64,000 bases of DNA. It comes from Oncomelania hupensis. Lineage: Eukaryota; Mollusca; Gastropoda; Littorinimorpha; Pomatiopsidae. How positions within the stretch are numbered: position 1 is the stretch's first letter; every line of letters begins with the position of its first letter. The DNA lies in the NCBI GenBank assembly GCA_036898135.1, contig CM072513.1:82514799-82578798 (forward strand), in the 5' to 3' direction. Below the pieces are notes generated by a model. The model searched no databases. It saw nothing but the letters and a program-made list of their open reading frames with translations, and was not told the origin of the DNA. The translations under genes were made by a program, and so were the position numbers. Shown here one piece after another: positions 22,943 to 33,860 of this stretch.

Positions 22943-23159
22943 GTCAGTTCACTGTGTCACTACAGAAATGATTTACTAGTACAGTAGTAGTAGCTTGAGG
23001 ACTACACAGGCTGTGCAGCCTTTCTTAATTCTTAATGTCCCCAAGGGTTTTCTCTGGGTTCTTCTGTTTCCTCCCTCCCTTAATAACATTTGATTTGTGT
23101 TCTATTTTAATAGCTATGTCCATAGTCAGAGTGCTTTCAACTTGAGTGAGCAAATAGCT

Positions 23160-24595
23160 TATGTGTAGCATCCTGTATTATAATAAATCATGATGAGTAT
23201 TGTATTGTGTGTGTATTATTATAAATCATGATGTGTAGTGTACTGTGTGTGTATTATTATAAATCATGATGTGTATTGTGTGTGTATTATTATAAATCAT
23301 GATGTTTATTGTATTGTGTGTGTATTATCAGGGTGGAGAATTCTCCGCGAATCCGCGGATTTCCGCGGAAGGCATTTGCATTTCCGAGAAAAAAATATTG
23401 AGTTCCGAGTGTGAGAAGCTGAGGGCTACCCTTTACTGGGCATAGCGGCCAAAAGCGGCCAAAGGTCTAAACAGGCAAAACGTCCAAAAGCGTCCGTATC
23501 AACCATGTGGTTATATTCTCGCGTTGTTTGAAAGATTGCGAGACTTCCGGCAATTGACTTCCGGTTAAATTCTGTTGTGAAAACATTCGACTGCATTTCC
23601 ACAAGTTTTCTCTGTGATGCGTTCGTTTTTTCGATTTTTTTTTCAAATTTTCTTGTGTGTGTGTCTAAAATGGATGGTTTGGATTCTTCGACTGATGAAG
23701 AAGAGTTTACAGGCTTCCATTTATCAGACATTAAAGTGAGAGAAATGGACTTGGAGTCGGAGGAAGAGATCGGTACTGACATTAGACAATTAGTGTCAGT
23801 AGTGTGCATGCATACGATCTTTCAGACTGGCATGAAAGTGAAGAAGAGGAGGGGGCTTGTTTGGACTTTTTAAAACTTTTTTATTGTATACACATGGAGT
23901 AATCAAAAACAAGACATGACAAGAGAAGTATAAAAAGGTAGATAATCAAAAGAGATTTATTTCTGTTCATTTTGCATTTTATTTCATTTAAATCTATACA
24001 CTAGTCACTAATACCTAGATGTAGTGTTTTTACTAACGTACCCCTAAATATCTCTAAAATTATAAAAATTCTTGCCTGTTTACAGCTAAAAAATAGACAA
24101 ACGTGTGCCCATTAAAATTTGAAATGTGGAGTTTGTGTGTAACAGTGGTGGACCTCAAACTTTGTTAGGCCTACAAATCAAGATTCTTAATTTTTTTGAA
24201 AGACATGTGCATAAAACATTCTTTTTTTTGGTTGTTGTTGTTGTTTCTATTCATGTTTACTTTGTGCTTTTTGCTTTCAGGAGAGGCCCTAAATTACTTT
24301 CAAAATAGCATAAATTCATTTTCTTCCAGGCGGCGAATACCGGGGCTTGGCCCCTGGGCCCCGGCCGGATTTCAGAGATTTCTTGATTCAGTTGTTCTCC
24401 ACCCTGATTATTATAAATCATGATGTGTATTGTATTGTGTGTGTATTATTATAAACCATAATGTGTATTGTATTGTGTGTGTATTATTATAGATCATGAT
24501 GTGTATTGTATTGTGTGTGTGTTATTATAGGTCATGATATGTATTGTATTGTATGTATATTATTATAGATCATAATGTGTATTATATTGTGTGCG
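23160..24595. repeat. ~33-38 bp minisatellite split by a DNA element
   Basis: Units 'attataaatcatgatgtgta' plus 'ttgtattgtgtgtgtatt' occur at 23160-23328 and again at 24407-24595, ending directly at the acceptor of exon 4. The interruption is the inserted element at 23329-24406. Confidence 0.88.
23329..24406. mobile_element. non-autonomous DNA element with CAGGGTGGAGAA inverted ends
   Basis: The left end starts CAGGGTGGAGAA and the right end is its reverse complement. The element interrupts a minisatellite, and removing it with one ATTAT restores a normal unit, which supports a 5-bp target duplication. The left subterminal part is rich in TTCCGCGG-like words and the right part has GGGGCTTGGCCCC-like words. 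One short frame from 23670 begins MDGLDSSTDEEEFTGFHLSD, an acidic start as seen in some transposase first exons. No catalytic domain is present. The superfamily is not assigned. Confidence 0.75.
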
Positions 24596-24600
24596 TATAG

Positions 24601-24739
24601 CTGGTATACGTATACAGCGTGGCTACTGCTACGAGGCCCAGATGGACGACAAGCCACCCGACATCACGCACGTGGTGTTTGTGGTCCATGGCATCGGTCA
24701 GATGATTGAGCAAGGCAGCATCGTACGCTGCGTCAAAGA
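24601..24739 (+). CDS. DDHD1: DDHD1-like exon 4: lipase VVHGIG motif
   Basis: The acceptor is 'gtgcgtatag/ctgg' (phase 1). The donor is 'gtcaaaga/gtacgt', phase 2, chosen because it is the only GT that keeps the frame into exon 5. It encodes RIQRGYCYEAQMDDKPPDI and HVVFVVHGIGQ, the oxyanion-loop motif of the DDHD phospholipases. A minisatellite runs up to the acceptor and a LINE begins about 100 bp after the donor. Confidence 0.92.
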
Positions 24740-24793
24740 GTACGTTTCCAAATATCACACTTTGAATTTGCTAGCAACAAATACAGCATCACC

Positions 24794-24843
24794 AGCAGAC
24801 AGCAAAATCACTACAGACACTGCTCAGCTACCACTGGCAAATA
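24794..24843. repeat. 50-bp target-site duplication, left copy
   Basis: The sequence beginning 'agcagacagcaaaatcac' recurs at 26978-27027 with four mismatches. It directly abuts the tail of LINE copy 6. Confidence 0.88.
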
Positions 24844-26969
24844 TCCTATCCTATCCCCTAACTCGAAGGTCGTTGGGGCACCACATATGATTGTTTAACC
24901 AGCGTACTCCCATCTTTCTCTGTCCTCAGCAATTATCAGTGCTTCGCCCAGTGTCAAGCTAGTCCATTCTTGAATGTTGTCCTCCCACCTTTTTTTCTGT
25001 CTCCCTTTTCTTCTGACTCATTGCACCATGCCTTGCAAGATGGTCTTTTCAAGGAATGATGCTCTGTTGATGTGGCCATACCATCGAAGTTTCTGTTTCT
25101 TCACCACTGTGAGCATGTCATCGTGTTGTCCAATGGCTTGTGTGATGGTCTGTCAGACTTCATTGTTGGTGATGTGCTGGATATAGGAAATGCCCAGAAG
25201 TCCTCTGTATCACCTCATCTCCATGCTTTGTATTCTTCTTTGTAGGTCTGCTGTGAAGGTCCATGTTTCGCTAGCATATAGGAAGATGGAGATGACAAGG
25301 GAGTGCAGCAGCCTTACCTTGGAATGTGGACTGATGGCCTTGTCTTTCCAAATGGGCTTTAACCATGTCAGGGACACAGTTGTTTGTGCGATCCTGGAGA
25401 GGAACCTGTCGGGACCCATTGTCTGATACAGTGGCTCCAAAATATTTGAAGCTATGCACTGTGTTAGGGACTGGCCTTGGACTTTGATGTCCGTGTTGAT
25501 GCCTTGGTGTTGTTGGTCATCATTTTGGTCTTCTCTGCACTTATTTCCATTCCATAGGCTCTGGAGGTGGTTTCAAGCCTCTGTACCAGCTGTTCAAGTT
25601 CTTATTCTTCTCCAGCCAATCCATCAATGTCATCTGCAAAACGGAGGTTGGAGATTGCTCTAACCACTATGCTGACTGTGCCTTCGTGTATCTACATGAT
25701 ACGCTCTAGTAAGATATTGAAGAGTGTTGGAAAGAGTAAGCATCCTTGACGCAAGCCGATTGTTGTTCTGAATCAGTTCCCGATTATGCTGTTGTGGAGG
25801 ACTGCACTGGTAGCCATGGCATATAGGCTTTTGATAATGTTAGGGCTGGTGTTGTACACTCTCATGGTTGCCCACAGAGCTGCTTGCCAGACTCGGTCAT
25901 AGGCTTTCTTGAAGTCTACAAACGCATGAAATAGATGTTTTCAGGAGGACTTTGCTGGGATGGCTGATGAGGCTGATGGTGTGGTAATTTTCACACTCCT
26001 GAAGGTTACCATTTTTGGGAAGAGCGATGACAAGCGACTAAGTCCATGGTGTAGGCTACTCCCCACTCTGCCAGATCTTGTTACAGATAATGTCACAGCT
26101 GAGTTGAAGGTCAATCATCGCTTTTCCTCTTGCTGTAAGCAATTCTGCGGGTATGTTGTCCACTGCCGCTGACTTCCCTTCTTCAGTGATTGCACTGCTG
26201 CCTCAATTTCTTCTCGGAGAATTGGGAGGATTTCTTCTTCTTCTCTGTTCTGGGAACATGCTAAATCTGATGGGTCTCTATTTGGTGTGTGGTTGTAAAG
26301 GTCAGAGCAGTACTCTGTCCATCTATCCAAGACTTCTTGTTCTTCTGTAAGGCATATGCCAGACTTACTTTGGATCATGGAGACCTTGGGTTGTTTAACA
26401 CTTTTCAGCGGCTTCACAGTCTGTTAGGCCTTCTTGTTCAGACTGTTCTCTTTTTCCTGGCATTGATCTTCTATCCTGGGCATGCCTTTTCGGATGTCAT
26501 TGTTGATTTTTCGGTAGGCATTAGCTCCCTGTGAGGTGTTCTTTTTCTTTTTCATCTCTCTTTATTTGTCACACAGGTCCAAAAGTTCAGGTGTGATGCA
26601 CGGTTTCTTCTTTGGGCGGTGCTTGCCAAGAATCTCAGTGGCAGCATCTGTGTCACAGCTGAGTTGAAGGTGGTGGTCATGGTGTTGATATCTACTTCAC
26701 CAGCTCCTAAAATGAACAGTGGTGCAAATTTCCCTCCAATTGCGGCTTGAAATATTTCTGCCACCTCCTGGTCTTGCAATTTGTCCATGTCGAACTTTAG
26801 TCTGGTGCACTTTGCTGTGTGTACTCTCTTCAAGTGGAGCTGGAAGGACCTCATCACGAGATCATGGTCACTTTCGATGTCTGCTCCTGGAAAAGTGCGT
26901 AGCCTGCCAATGTTGATGCTTGATCTGAAGCGCTTCTTGACCATGATGTAGTCAATCTGGTTGTGATGC
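24844..26969 (-). mobile_element. (GGATA)n-tailed RTE-like LINE, 5'-truncated copy 6
   Basis: About 2.1 kb is colinear with the 3' two-thirds of the intact copy, 5'-truncated in the endonuclease domain near HHNQIDYIMVKKRF. Many frameshifts and small deletions make it non-functional. A 50-bp target-site duplication flanks it. At the 5' junction about 8 bp ('ctggcaaat') repeat the end of the duplicated target, like a templated filler. Confidence 0.92.
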
Positions 26970-26977
26970 TGGCAAAT

Positions 26978-27027
26978 AGCAGACAACAAAACCACTACAG
27001 ACACTGCTCAGCTACAACTGGCCAATA
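26978..27027. repeat. 50-bp target-site duplication, right copy
   Basis: Partner of 24794-24843 on the 5' side of LINE copy 6. Confidence 0.88.
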
Positions 27028-27257
27028 GTGTTGTTGTAAGCCTGAAAAGTACTTGTTTCCCTCATGTTGAAAAATTAATGGTATATCTTAACATTAAAAA
27101 TTATGCCTCTTTGGTTGCAATTTTATACTGTATTGAAATCAAATGTTCACCCTTCAAATATGAAGAATGATTAGTGTATTTTGTTCTAGGTGTCAACATT
27201 GTACTCAAGCACTTTTTTCATCACCTTTTTCTAAAAGCACTTCATCTACTGTTGCAG

Positions 27258-27373
27258 CTTGAGAGAGCGAGTGAATTCCATCCAGCACAGGATGTTTCCA
27301 GAGCTGAGCAGCACAAACAAGAGGTGTGAGTTTCTCCCTGTGGAGTGGCGCTCTTCTCTCAAACTGGATGGAG
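27258..27373 (+). CDS. DDHD1: DDHD1-like exon 5
   Basis: The acceptor is 'ctgttgcag/cttgag' (phase 2) and the donor 'gatggag/gtgaat' (phase 1). It encodes LRERVNSIQHRMFPELSS and then CEFLPVEWRSSLKLDG. 'EFLPVEWRS' is a hallmark of DDHD1/DDHD2 proteins. Confidence 0.93.
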
Positions 27374-27447
27374 GTGAATCTTGTTTTGTAAATGTTCTTT
27401 GTAGTTAAATAGATAACTCCTCCTCTTCATCATCATCATAAGATAAT

Positions 27448-29271
27448 CCTATCCTATCCTATCCTATCCTATCCTATCCTATCCTATCCTATCCAGTAAC
27501 TCAAGGGTCATTGGAGTACCACAGATGATCGTTTAACCAGCGAACTCCCATCTTTCTCTGACCTCAGCAACCCTCATGGCTTCGCTCATTGTCAAGCCAG
27601 CCCATTCTCAAATGTTGTCCTCCCACCTCTTTATCTGTCTCCCTCTTCTTCTGGCTCCTTGCACCGTGTCTTGCAGGATTGTCTTTGCAAGGCCTGATGC
27701 TCTGTTGATGTGGTCATACCATCGGAGTTTCCATTTTTTCACCACTGTGAGCAGGTCATTGTGTTGTCCAATGGCTTGTGTGATGGTCTGTCGGACTTCA
27801 TTGTTGGTGATTATAGGAAATACCCAGAAGTGTTCTGTAGCACCTCATCTCCATGCTTTGTATTCTTCCTTGTAGATCTGCTGTGAGGGTCCATGTTTCG
27901 CAAGCATTTAGGAAGATGGAGATGACAACGAGCATGGCAGCCTTACATTGGAGTGTAGACTGATGGTACTGTCTTTCCAAATGGGCTTCAACCTTGTCAG
28001 GGACGCAGTTGTTTGTGCGATCCTGGTGAGGACCCATTGTCTGATACAGTTGAAGTTATGCACTGTGTTAAAGGATTGGCCTTGGACTTTGATATCAGTG
28101 TTGATGCCATTGGTGATGTTGGTCATCATTTTGGTCTTTTCTGCACTTATTTCCATTCCATAGGCTCTGGAGATGGTGTCAAGCCTCTGTAACAGCTGTT
28201 CAAGTTCTTGTTCCACTACAGCAAATCCATCAATGTCATCTACAAAACTGAGGTTGGAGATTGCTCTACTCCTTATGCTGACTGTGCCTTCATGATCTAC
28301 AAGGGCATCTGACATGAGGCGCGCTGTAGGAAGATGTTGAAGAGTGTTGGAGAGAGTAGGCATCCTTGACACACACCGAGTGTGGTTCTGAACCAGTTCC
28401 GAATGGCGCTGTTGTGCAGGACTGCACTGGTAGCCTTGTCATACAGGCTTTTGATGACTTCAATAATTTTAGGGCTGATATTGTACACTCTCATGGTTGG
28501 CCACAGAGCTGCATGCCAGACTCAGTCAAATGCTTTCTTGAAGTCTACAAACACATAATGGAGAGAAATTTACACCACTGCTCATTTTGGGAGCTGGTGA
28601 AGTAGATTTCAAAGTGTAATAGACTGAAGGTCGACCTGGACAAACTGCAAGACCCGGAGGTGGCTGAAATATTTCAGGCCACTATTGGAGGGAAATTTTC
28701 ACCACTGCTCATTTTGGGAGTTAGTGAAGTAGGTGTCAACACCATGACCACCACCTTCAACTCAAATATGACAGATGCCGCCACTGAGATCCTTGGCAAG
28801 CACCATCCAAAGAGGAAACCTTGGATCACGCCTGAACTTTTGGACCTGTGTGATAAACAAAGAGAGATGAAAAAGAAAAAGAACACCTCACAGGGAGCTG
28901 ATGCCTACCAAAAAATCAACAATGACATCCGAAAAGGCATGCGCACTGCAAAGGAGAACTGGATAAAAGAGCAGTGCCAGGAAATAGAGAACAGTCTGAA
29001 CAAGAACAACAGTGAGAAGGCCTACCAGACTGTGAAGCGGCTGACAAATGTTAAACAGCCCAAAGTCTCCAAGATCCAAAGCACATCTGGCATATGCCTT
29101 ACAGAAGAACAAGAAGCCATCCCAGCAAGGTCCTCTTGAAAATAATACTCCACAGGTTGAAACCCCAAGCTGAATAAATCATAGGTGAAAAACAAGCAGG
29201 ATTCAGGGCAGGGCGAAGTACCACTGAACAGATTTTCAACCTCAGTATGATCTGCAAGAAATGCCAGCACG
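27448..29271 (-). mobile_element. (GGATA)n-tailed RTE-like LINE, copy 7 with twin-priming inversion
   Basis: The 3' part (27448-28557) reads on the minus strand from the tail (about nine TATCC units) up to VFVDFKKAF. From about 28558 to 29271 the next-upstream LINE sequence (TRLKVDLDKLQDPEV to STTEQIFNL) reads on the plus strand. The two parts meet at the same point of the LINE protein, and a 9-bp direct repeat TAAGATAAT (27439-27447 and 29272-29280) flanks the whole. This is the expected structure of a single insertion with 5' inversion. The inverted part also has a ~330-bp internal deletion and a small rearrangement at 28560-28615. Confidence 0.92.
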
Positions 29272-30183
29272 TAAGATAATAGAAAACAGCAAATCATAAT
29301 CATCATCATCAGCAGCAGCAAGAACAGTTGTTGACTCTCATGCATAGCATTGTAAATCTATATACTCACATCAACCACTTACTCCTCCTTCCCCCATTCT
29401 TCCCTTTACACATTTTTGTTCTAGAATTTTCTGTGCAAGATGAGTCCTAATTTGTCTAGAAATGACATAGAAAAAAAAAGTCTCTCCGTCTGTCCGCAGT
29501 CCTCCATCCGCCATCTGTGCAAAACGTTAAAGTGGGTAAGTTTTCAGAACCTATTTCAACTATCACAACCAATCTTGATAAGATGGTGTGTACCCATGAG
29601 ACCTCATAAGTGATCAATGAATGAATGAATGACTTCACCTCAAGGTCACAGGGTCAACAAATGTTAGTCAAAAAATGACAATTTTTCACAAATTTCACTT
29701 TTTTTTCCTAGGTTTTTAATATTGAACTTTTGATTGTTTGATGAATGATAGATATCAATGAGACACACATTATTTACATATTTGGTCAACATCACTCCAA
29801 GGTCAAGGTCACTGGAGCTGTCCAAAGTGGTTTAGTATTGGTACTTTGGAGTGACCTTGACCCTACACTATGAAAGGTATAAAGTCCGACTTGTTTTTAG
29901 AGATGAGAGATTGATCTCTCTTATATGTTCCGCTTTTGCATTATTTTGAAGGTCAAGGTCGTTTTAGACCGTGCAAAAGCATACAACAAATAGGTCATTG
30001 TACAGTGGAATGGCTGTTGATTTAACCCATAGTATACAATAACATTGGGTTACTTGATCAGATATGCATGAGAGGTCGCACGAGGGTCAAGGTTATCCCA
30101 AGTTAAAGTCAAGGTCATCCCATGGTCACAATTGTTTGGCATAATACAACTTTTGCTGTAGTTTATTTGATAGTCCATGATTG

Positions 30184-30445
30184 TAAACGTAAACTCCGAT
30201 GGTATGGCCACGTCACCAGATCATCAGGTCTTGCAAAGACCATCCTGCAAGGCACAGTGCAAGGAGGTAGAAGAAGAGGACCGAAAAAGAGGTGGGAGGA
30301 CAACATTCGAGAATGGACTGGTTTGACACTGAGCGAAACAATCAGGGTTGCTGAGGACAGGGAAAAATGGAGTACGCTGGTTAAACGATCATCTGTCGTG
30401 CCCCTACGACCTCCGAGTTATGGGATAGGATAGGATAGGATAGGG
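30184..30445 (+). mobile_element. (GGATA)n-tailed RTE-like LINE, short 3' copy 8
   Basis: Only the last ~250 bp of the ORF (RWYGHVTRSSGLAKTILQG to the C-terminus) and the GGATAGG tail are present. The paralogous repeat at 16027-17190 lacks it, which shows an empty site ('gatagtatctaagtgtattt'). Confidence 0.92.
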
Positions 30446-30601
30446 AGTGTATTTGGAGCCATGAATCAAAGTCATCTCAAGGTCAAGAGCATAGAAAGAT
30501 CAAAGTCTGTGTTACTTTGCATTTTAATGACACCATTTTATTTTGTTTTTTGTGGGCACTACATTTCCTGTTAAATATTGCGAGTTCCATAAGGAGCATG
30601 T

Positions 30602-31470
30602 GCAGACATGAGCCTTTTCCGCTGTTACGCTGATTTCCGCTGATTTGAATGTCCCAGAGACCATTTTTGAGATCAGTGTAAATCCGTTGAGAAAATGAAG
30701 GGGGGGAGGGGGGGGAGGGATGGGAAGGTTTTGATTTCAAGATCGCGGACCGGCTAAGCTGTCACTTTATGCAAAGTCGGAAAAATCGCTAAACGGTTCA
30801 TCCCTATTCAGTTCAATTTTCGTGTTTGTTGTGAGGCCTACATATGGCCACAATGAAGAAGCAGAAACTGGTAGGCTAGCTTCAGTCTACCGTCCCTTGC
30901 TTCCTCTGGCTTTAGCCTATCACTGTTCAGCCGACCGCCATCTTTGACTTTCCTTTGAACAGTGTTGCAAAATGTTTGCACGGTTGAAGCCAGGCGATCA
31001 GACCCGAATTAGTGAAATCGACCTCCAAGTGAAAAACAAATGGAATTTAAGTTTGGTTCAGCTGTTCGATCATCAAGTCAGCCAAAGAAAGCCTTCGATT
31101 TCAGAAAATATTTCACACAAAAGTGAATTCAAAAGACAGATTGCAATGGTTCAATTTGTTCCAGTGCCATTCTGCCATAAATGACACAAATTTTCTTTAA
31201 ATGGAATAAAGACATGCTTGACTTGACTTGACTTGTGAGTTTTATTGCTAGTGTGTGTGTGAACAAGTCTTGACTCACTCATCTCCTGAGATGCCATATT
31301 TTTGAGTTTTATTGCTTGTTTTTGTTAAAAATTCTTCTGCTTCAGGGGGCTTTGCCCCCTGATCCCCATCAAGGGCGTTGCCCCTGAACCCCACCGGGGG
31401 CCTACGGCGGCCCCCGGACCCCTGCATATCATTTTCAGCTTTTTTCACTTTTTCTTGGTCTCATGTCTGC
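30602..31470. mobile_element. 869-bp non-autonomous DNA element, GCAGACATGAG ends
   Basis: The left end is GCAGACATGAG and the right end its reverse complement. ATGT flanks both sides (30598-30601 and 31471-31474). The paralogous repeat copy has the uninterrupted sequence 'aaggagcttgtgaatcatat' at this place, so boundaries and the 4-bp duplication are well supported. Inside is a GC-rich segment with GGGGGCTTTGCCCCC-like words (31345-31425) and a 70-codon frame (30972-31184) of unknown meaning. No transposase domain is seen. Confidence 0.85.
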
Positions 31471-31528
31471 ATGTGAGTCATATGGGCTTTGCCCTTGTAG
31501 TTATAGATTGTTTGTTTATTGTGTCCAG

Positions 31529-31635
31529 ACACGGTGGAGTCCATCACTCCACAGAAGATGAAGGGCCTTCGTGGCATTCTTAACAGCAGCGTGATGGACA
31601 TTCTGTACTACACCAGCCCTCTGTACAGACAAGAG
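31529..31635 (+). CDS. DDHD1: DDHD1-like exon 6
   Basis: The acceptor is 'attgtgtccag/acacgg' (phase 1) and the proximal donor 'caagag/gtaatg' (phase 0). It encodes DTVESITPQKMKGLRGILNS and MDILYYTSPLYRQE, strongly conserved in DDHD1. The end of this exon is tandemly duplicated downstream (31604-31806), giving three more identical donors. The proximal donor gives the length expected for the family when joined to exon 7. Confidence 0.93.
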
Positions 31636-31806
31636 GTAATGCCCATTAGCTTTAGTATTCTGTGCTACACCAGCCCTCTGTACAGCCAAGAGGTAATGCC
31701 CATTAGCTTTAGTATTCTGTGCTACACCAGCCCTCTGTACAGGCAAGAGGTAATGCCCATTAGCTTTAGTATTCTGTACTACACCAGCCCTCTGTACAGG
31801 CAAGAG
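31604..31806 (+). repeat. 57-bp tandem repeat spanning the exon 6 donor, four copies
   Basis: Each unit contains the last ~30 bp of exon 6 ('tacaccagccctctgtacag', then 'caagag'), the donor 'gtaatg' and 'cccattagctttagtattct'. The last copy has 'gtaaat'. The unit is 19 codons and keeps the frame, so reading through gives YTSPLYRQEVMPISFSILC repeated until a stop at 31879. Confidence 0.95.
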
Positions 31807-31939
31807 GTAAATCCATTTAAACATTTTAGTGGTATTTGTAGAAAATCAGAGATGATCTCATTCAGTGGAGTTTTGTGCTAAAATCAGCACATTCCAGTGG
31901 CTTTTGTTTTGTTTTGTTTTTTGCTTTGTAAATGAATAA

Positions 31940-32475
31940 ACTGCTTCAGCTTAAGTAAGCTTTGTTAATGAATAAGTGGGCTTTGTAAATGAATAAGTGG
32001 CTTTGTAAATGAATAAGTGGGCTTTGTAAATGAATAAGTGGCTTTGTAAATGAATAAACTGCTCAGCTTAAGTTGGCTTTTGTCCCCTGACTTCCATCTC
32101 TTTTTCTAAATAATGTCTGTGCTTAAGACCCTGATGAAAAAATTGCCAGAATTGTTTGTGTTGAAAGAATGATGCTGATAATAATAATAATATATTGATG
32201 TACAATGAGTTGTATTTTGTATAAAAGATCAGCAGTGGTGTGCTGTGTGAGTTACGACGTCTGTACAACATGTTCATCGCCAGACATCCCTACTTTGAGG
32301 CCAATGGGGGCAAAGTATCAATCATAGCCCACTCTTTAGGTATGGCCTCTTTTATTTCATCCACCTCATTATCATTATCATCATCATCACCATCATCATC
32401 ATCACAATCATCACCATCATGATTATTACCATCACAATCATCATCTTTATCATCATCATTATCATCAACACCATG
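31940..32475. repeat. short tandem repeats around exon 7
   Basis: At 31945-32060 'gctttgtaaatgaataagtg' is repeated about five times. At 32365-32470 there is a TCA/ATC trinucleotide tract. Exon 7 lies between them. Confidence 0.8.
32228..32339 (+). CDS. DDHD1: DDHD1-like exon 7: catalytic serine motif
   Basis: The acceptor is 'gtataaaag/atcagc' (phase 0) and the donor 'tctttag/gtatgg' (phase 1). It encodes VLCELRRLYNMFIARHPYF and GGKVSIIAHSLG. HSLG holds the nucleophilic serine of the lipase core. The usual first Gly of GxSxG is replaced here by Ala (AHSLG), as the position also varies in known DDHD1 proteins. The pyrimidine tract before the acceptor is weak. Confidence 0.92.
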
Positions 32476-32730
32476 AACCTAATGATGTTGCTGATTCCAC
32501 ATAATCAGTTGCTGAAGGCTTGAAATCAGCATGCTTATGGATGTCTTTAAAGGTCTGTCAAATTCTGTGTCCAATTGATTGTTGGTTACTTGAATTTGCA
32601 ACTTTGTGAACTTGGTATGGCACTTCGAAATGACCAATTCACAGTTTGGTAGTGGAGTTGTGAATGTTATTTTATTTTAATTTATTTTATGTTATTGATA
32701 AATTTATTATTTATGTTTTTGTTTTTGCAG

Positions 32731-32807
32731 GGAGCGTAATTACATTTGACATCATGACCAAGTACAACCCTTTGATCATGTACGACCAATTTGTCAACTC
32801 CATCATC
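32731..32807 (+). CDS. DDHD1: DDHD1-like exon 8
   Basis: The acceptor is 'tttttgcag/ggagc' (phase 1) and the donor 'atcatc/gtaagt' (phase 0). It encodes SVITFDIMTKYNPLIMYDQF, which continues the lipase core directly after HSLG. Confidence 0.93.
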
Positions 32808-32884
32808 GTAAGTCTTGTGACTTCATTACAAATGTTGAGGTATTGTATTTGGATGTTTTAGCATCTTGTCTTAGTGTACCAGCA

Positions 32885-33590
32885 ATCACAACACAAAAAT
32901 AAAACAAGATTGAATCAACACTGTGACGAAGCTGCCACAAGACAAGATTGAATCAACACTGTGGCGTAGCTGCTACAAGACAAGATTGAATCAACACTAT
33001 GACGTAGCTGCTACAAGACAAGATTGAATCAACACTATGACGTAGCTGCTACAAGACATGATTAAATCAACACTGTGACGTAGCTGCTACAAGACAAGAT
33101 TGAATCAACACTATGACGTAGCTGCTACAAGACGAGATTGAATCAACACTATGATGTAGCTAGCTGCTACAAGACAAGACTGTGGATGTTTTAACATCTT
33201 GTCTTAGTGTACCAGCAATCACAACACAACAATAAAACAAGATTGAATCAACGCTGTGACGTAGCTGCTACAAGACAAGATTGAATTAACTCTATGACGT
33301 AGCTGCTACAAGACAAGATTGAATCAACTCTATGACGTAGCTGCTACAAGACAAGATTGAATCAACACTATGGCGTAGCTGCTACAAGACAAGATTGAAT
33401 CAACACTATGGCGTAGCTGCTACAAGACAAGATTGAATCAACACTATGGCGTAGCTGCTACAAGACAAGATTGAATCAACACTATGGCGTAGCTGCTACA
33501 AGACAAGATTGAATCAACACTATGGCGTAGCTGCTACAAGACAAGATTGAATCAACACTATGGCGTAGCTGCTACAAGACAAGATTGTGG
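32885..33590. repeat. 38-bp minisatellite, about 17 copies
   Basis: Units are 'gtagctgctacaagacaaga' plus 'ttgaatcaacactatggc', with a break near 33180 where about 50 bp of the sequence after exon 8 ('ggatgttttaacatcttgtc') are repeated. That shows that exon-flanking intron sequence was copied into the array. Confidence 0.9.
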
Positions 33591-33629
33591 TTGTTTTTCA
33601 TAGACATAGTTGCTCTTTATCAACTTAGA

Positions 33630-33860
33630 TTGTTTTGATGTGTGTGTGAGTGTGAGTGCATGCATGTGTGTGTGTGTGTGTGAGTGCATGCATGTGTGTG
33701 TGTGTGTGTGTGAGTGCATGCATGTGTGTGAGTGTGTGTGTGTGAGTGCATGCATGTGTGTGAGTGTGTGTGCGAGTGCATGCATGTGTGTGAGTGTGTG
33801 TGTGAGTGCATGCATGTGTGTGAGTGTGTGTGTGAGTGCATGCATGTGTGTGTGCATTAG
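33630..33860. repeat. (TG)n / GAGTGCATGCATG microsatellite
   Basis: Alternating TG runs and 'tgagtgcatgcatg' blocks. Long frames on both strands (Cys/Val-rich or His/Thr-rich) are artefacts. Confidence 0.95.

Larger units (their letters stand above)
29368..31500 (+). repeat. AGGTCA-rich dispersed repeat, copy b, with two insertions
   Basis: It is paralogous to 16027-17190 ('cctcataagtgatcaatgaa', 'ggtcaaggtcactggagctg', 'gaaggtcaaggtc', 'atgggctttgccct'). It is interrupted at 30184-30445 by a short LINE and at 30602-31470 by a DNA element. Its right end lies about 30 bp before exon 6. Confidence 0.82.
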
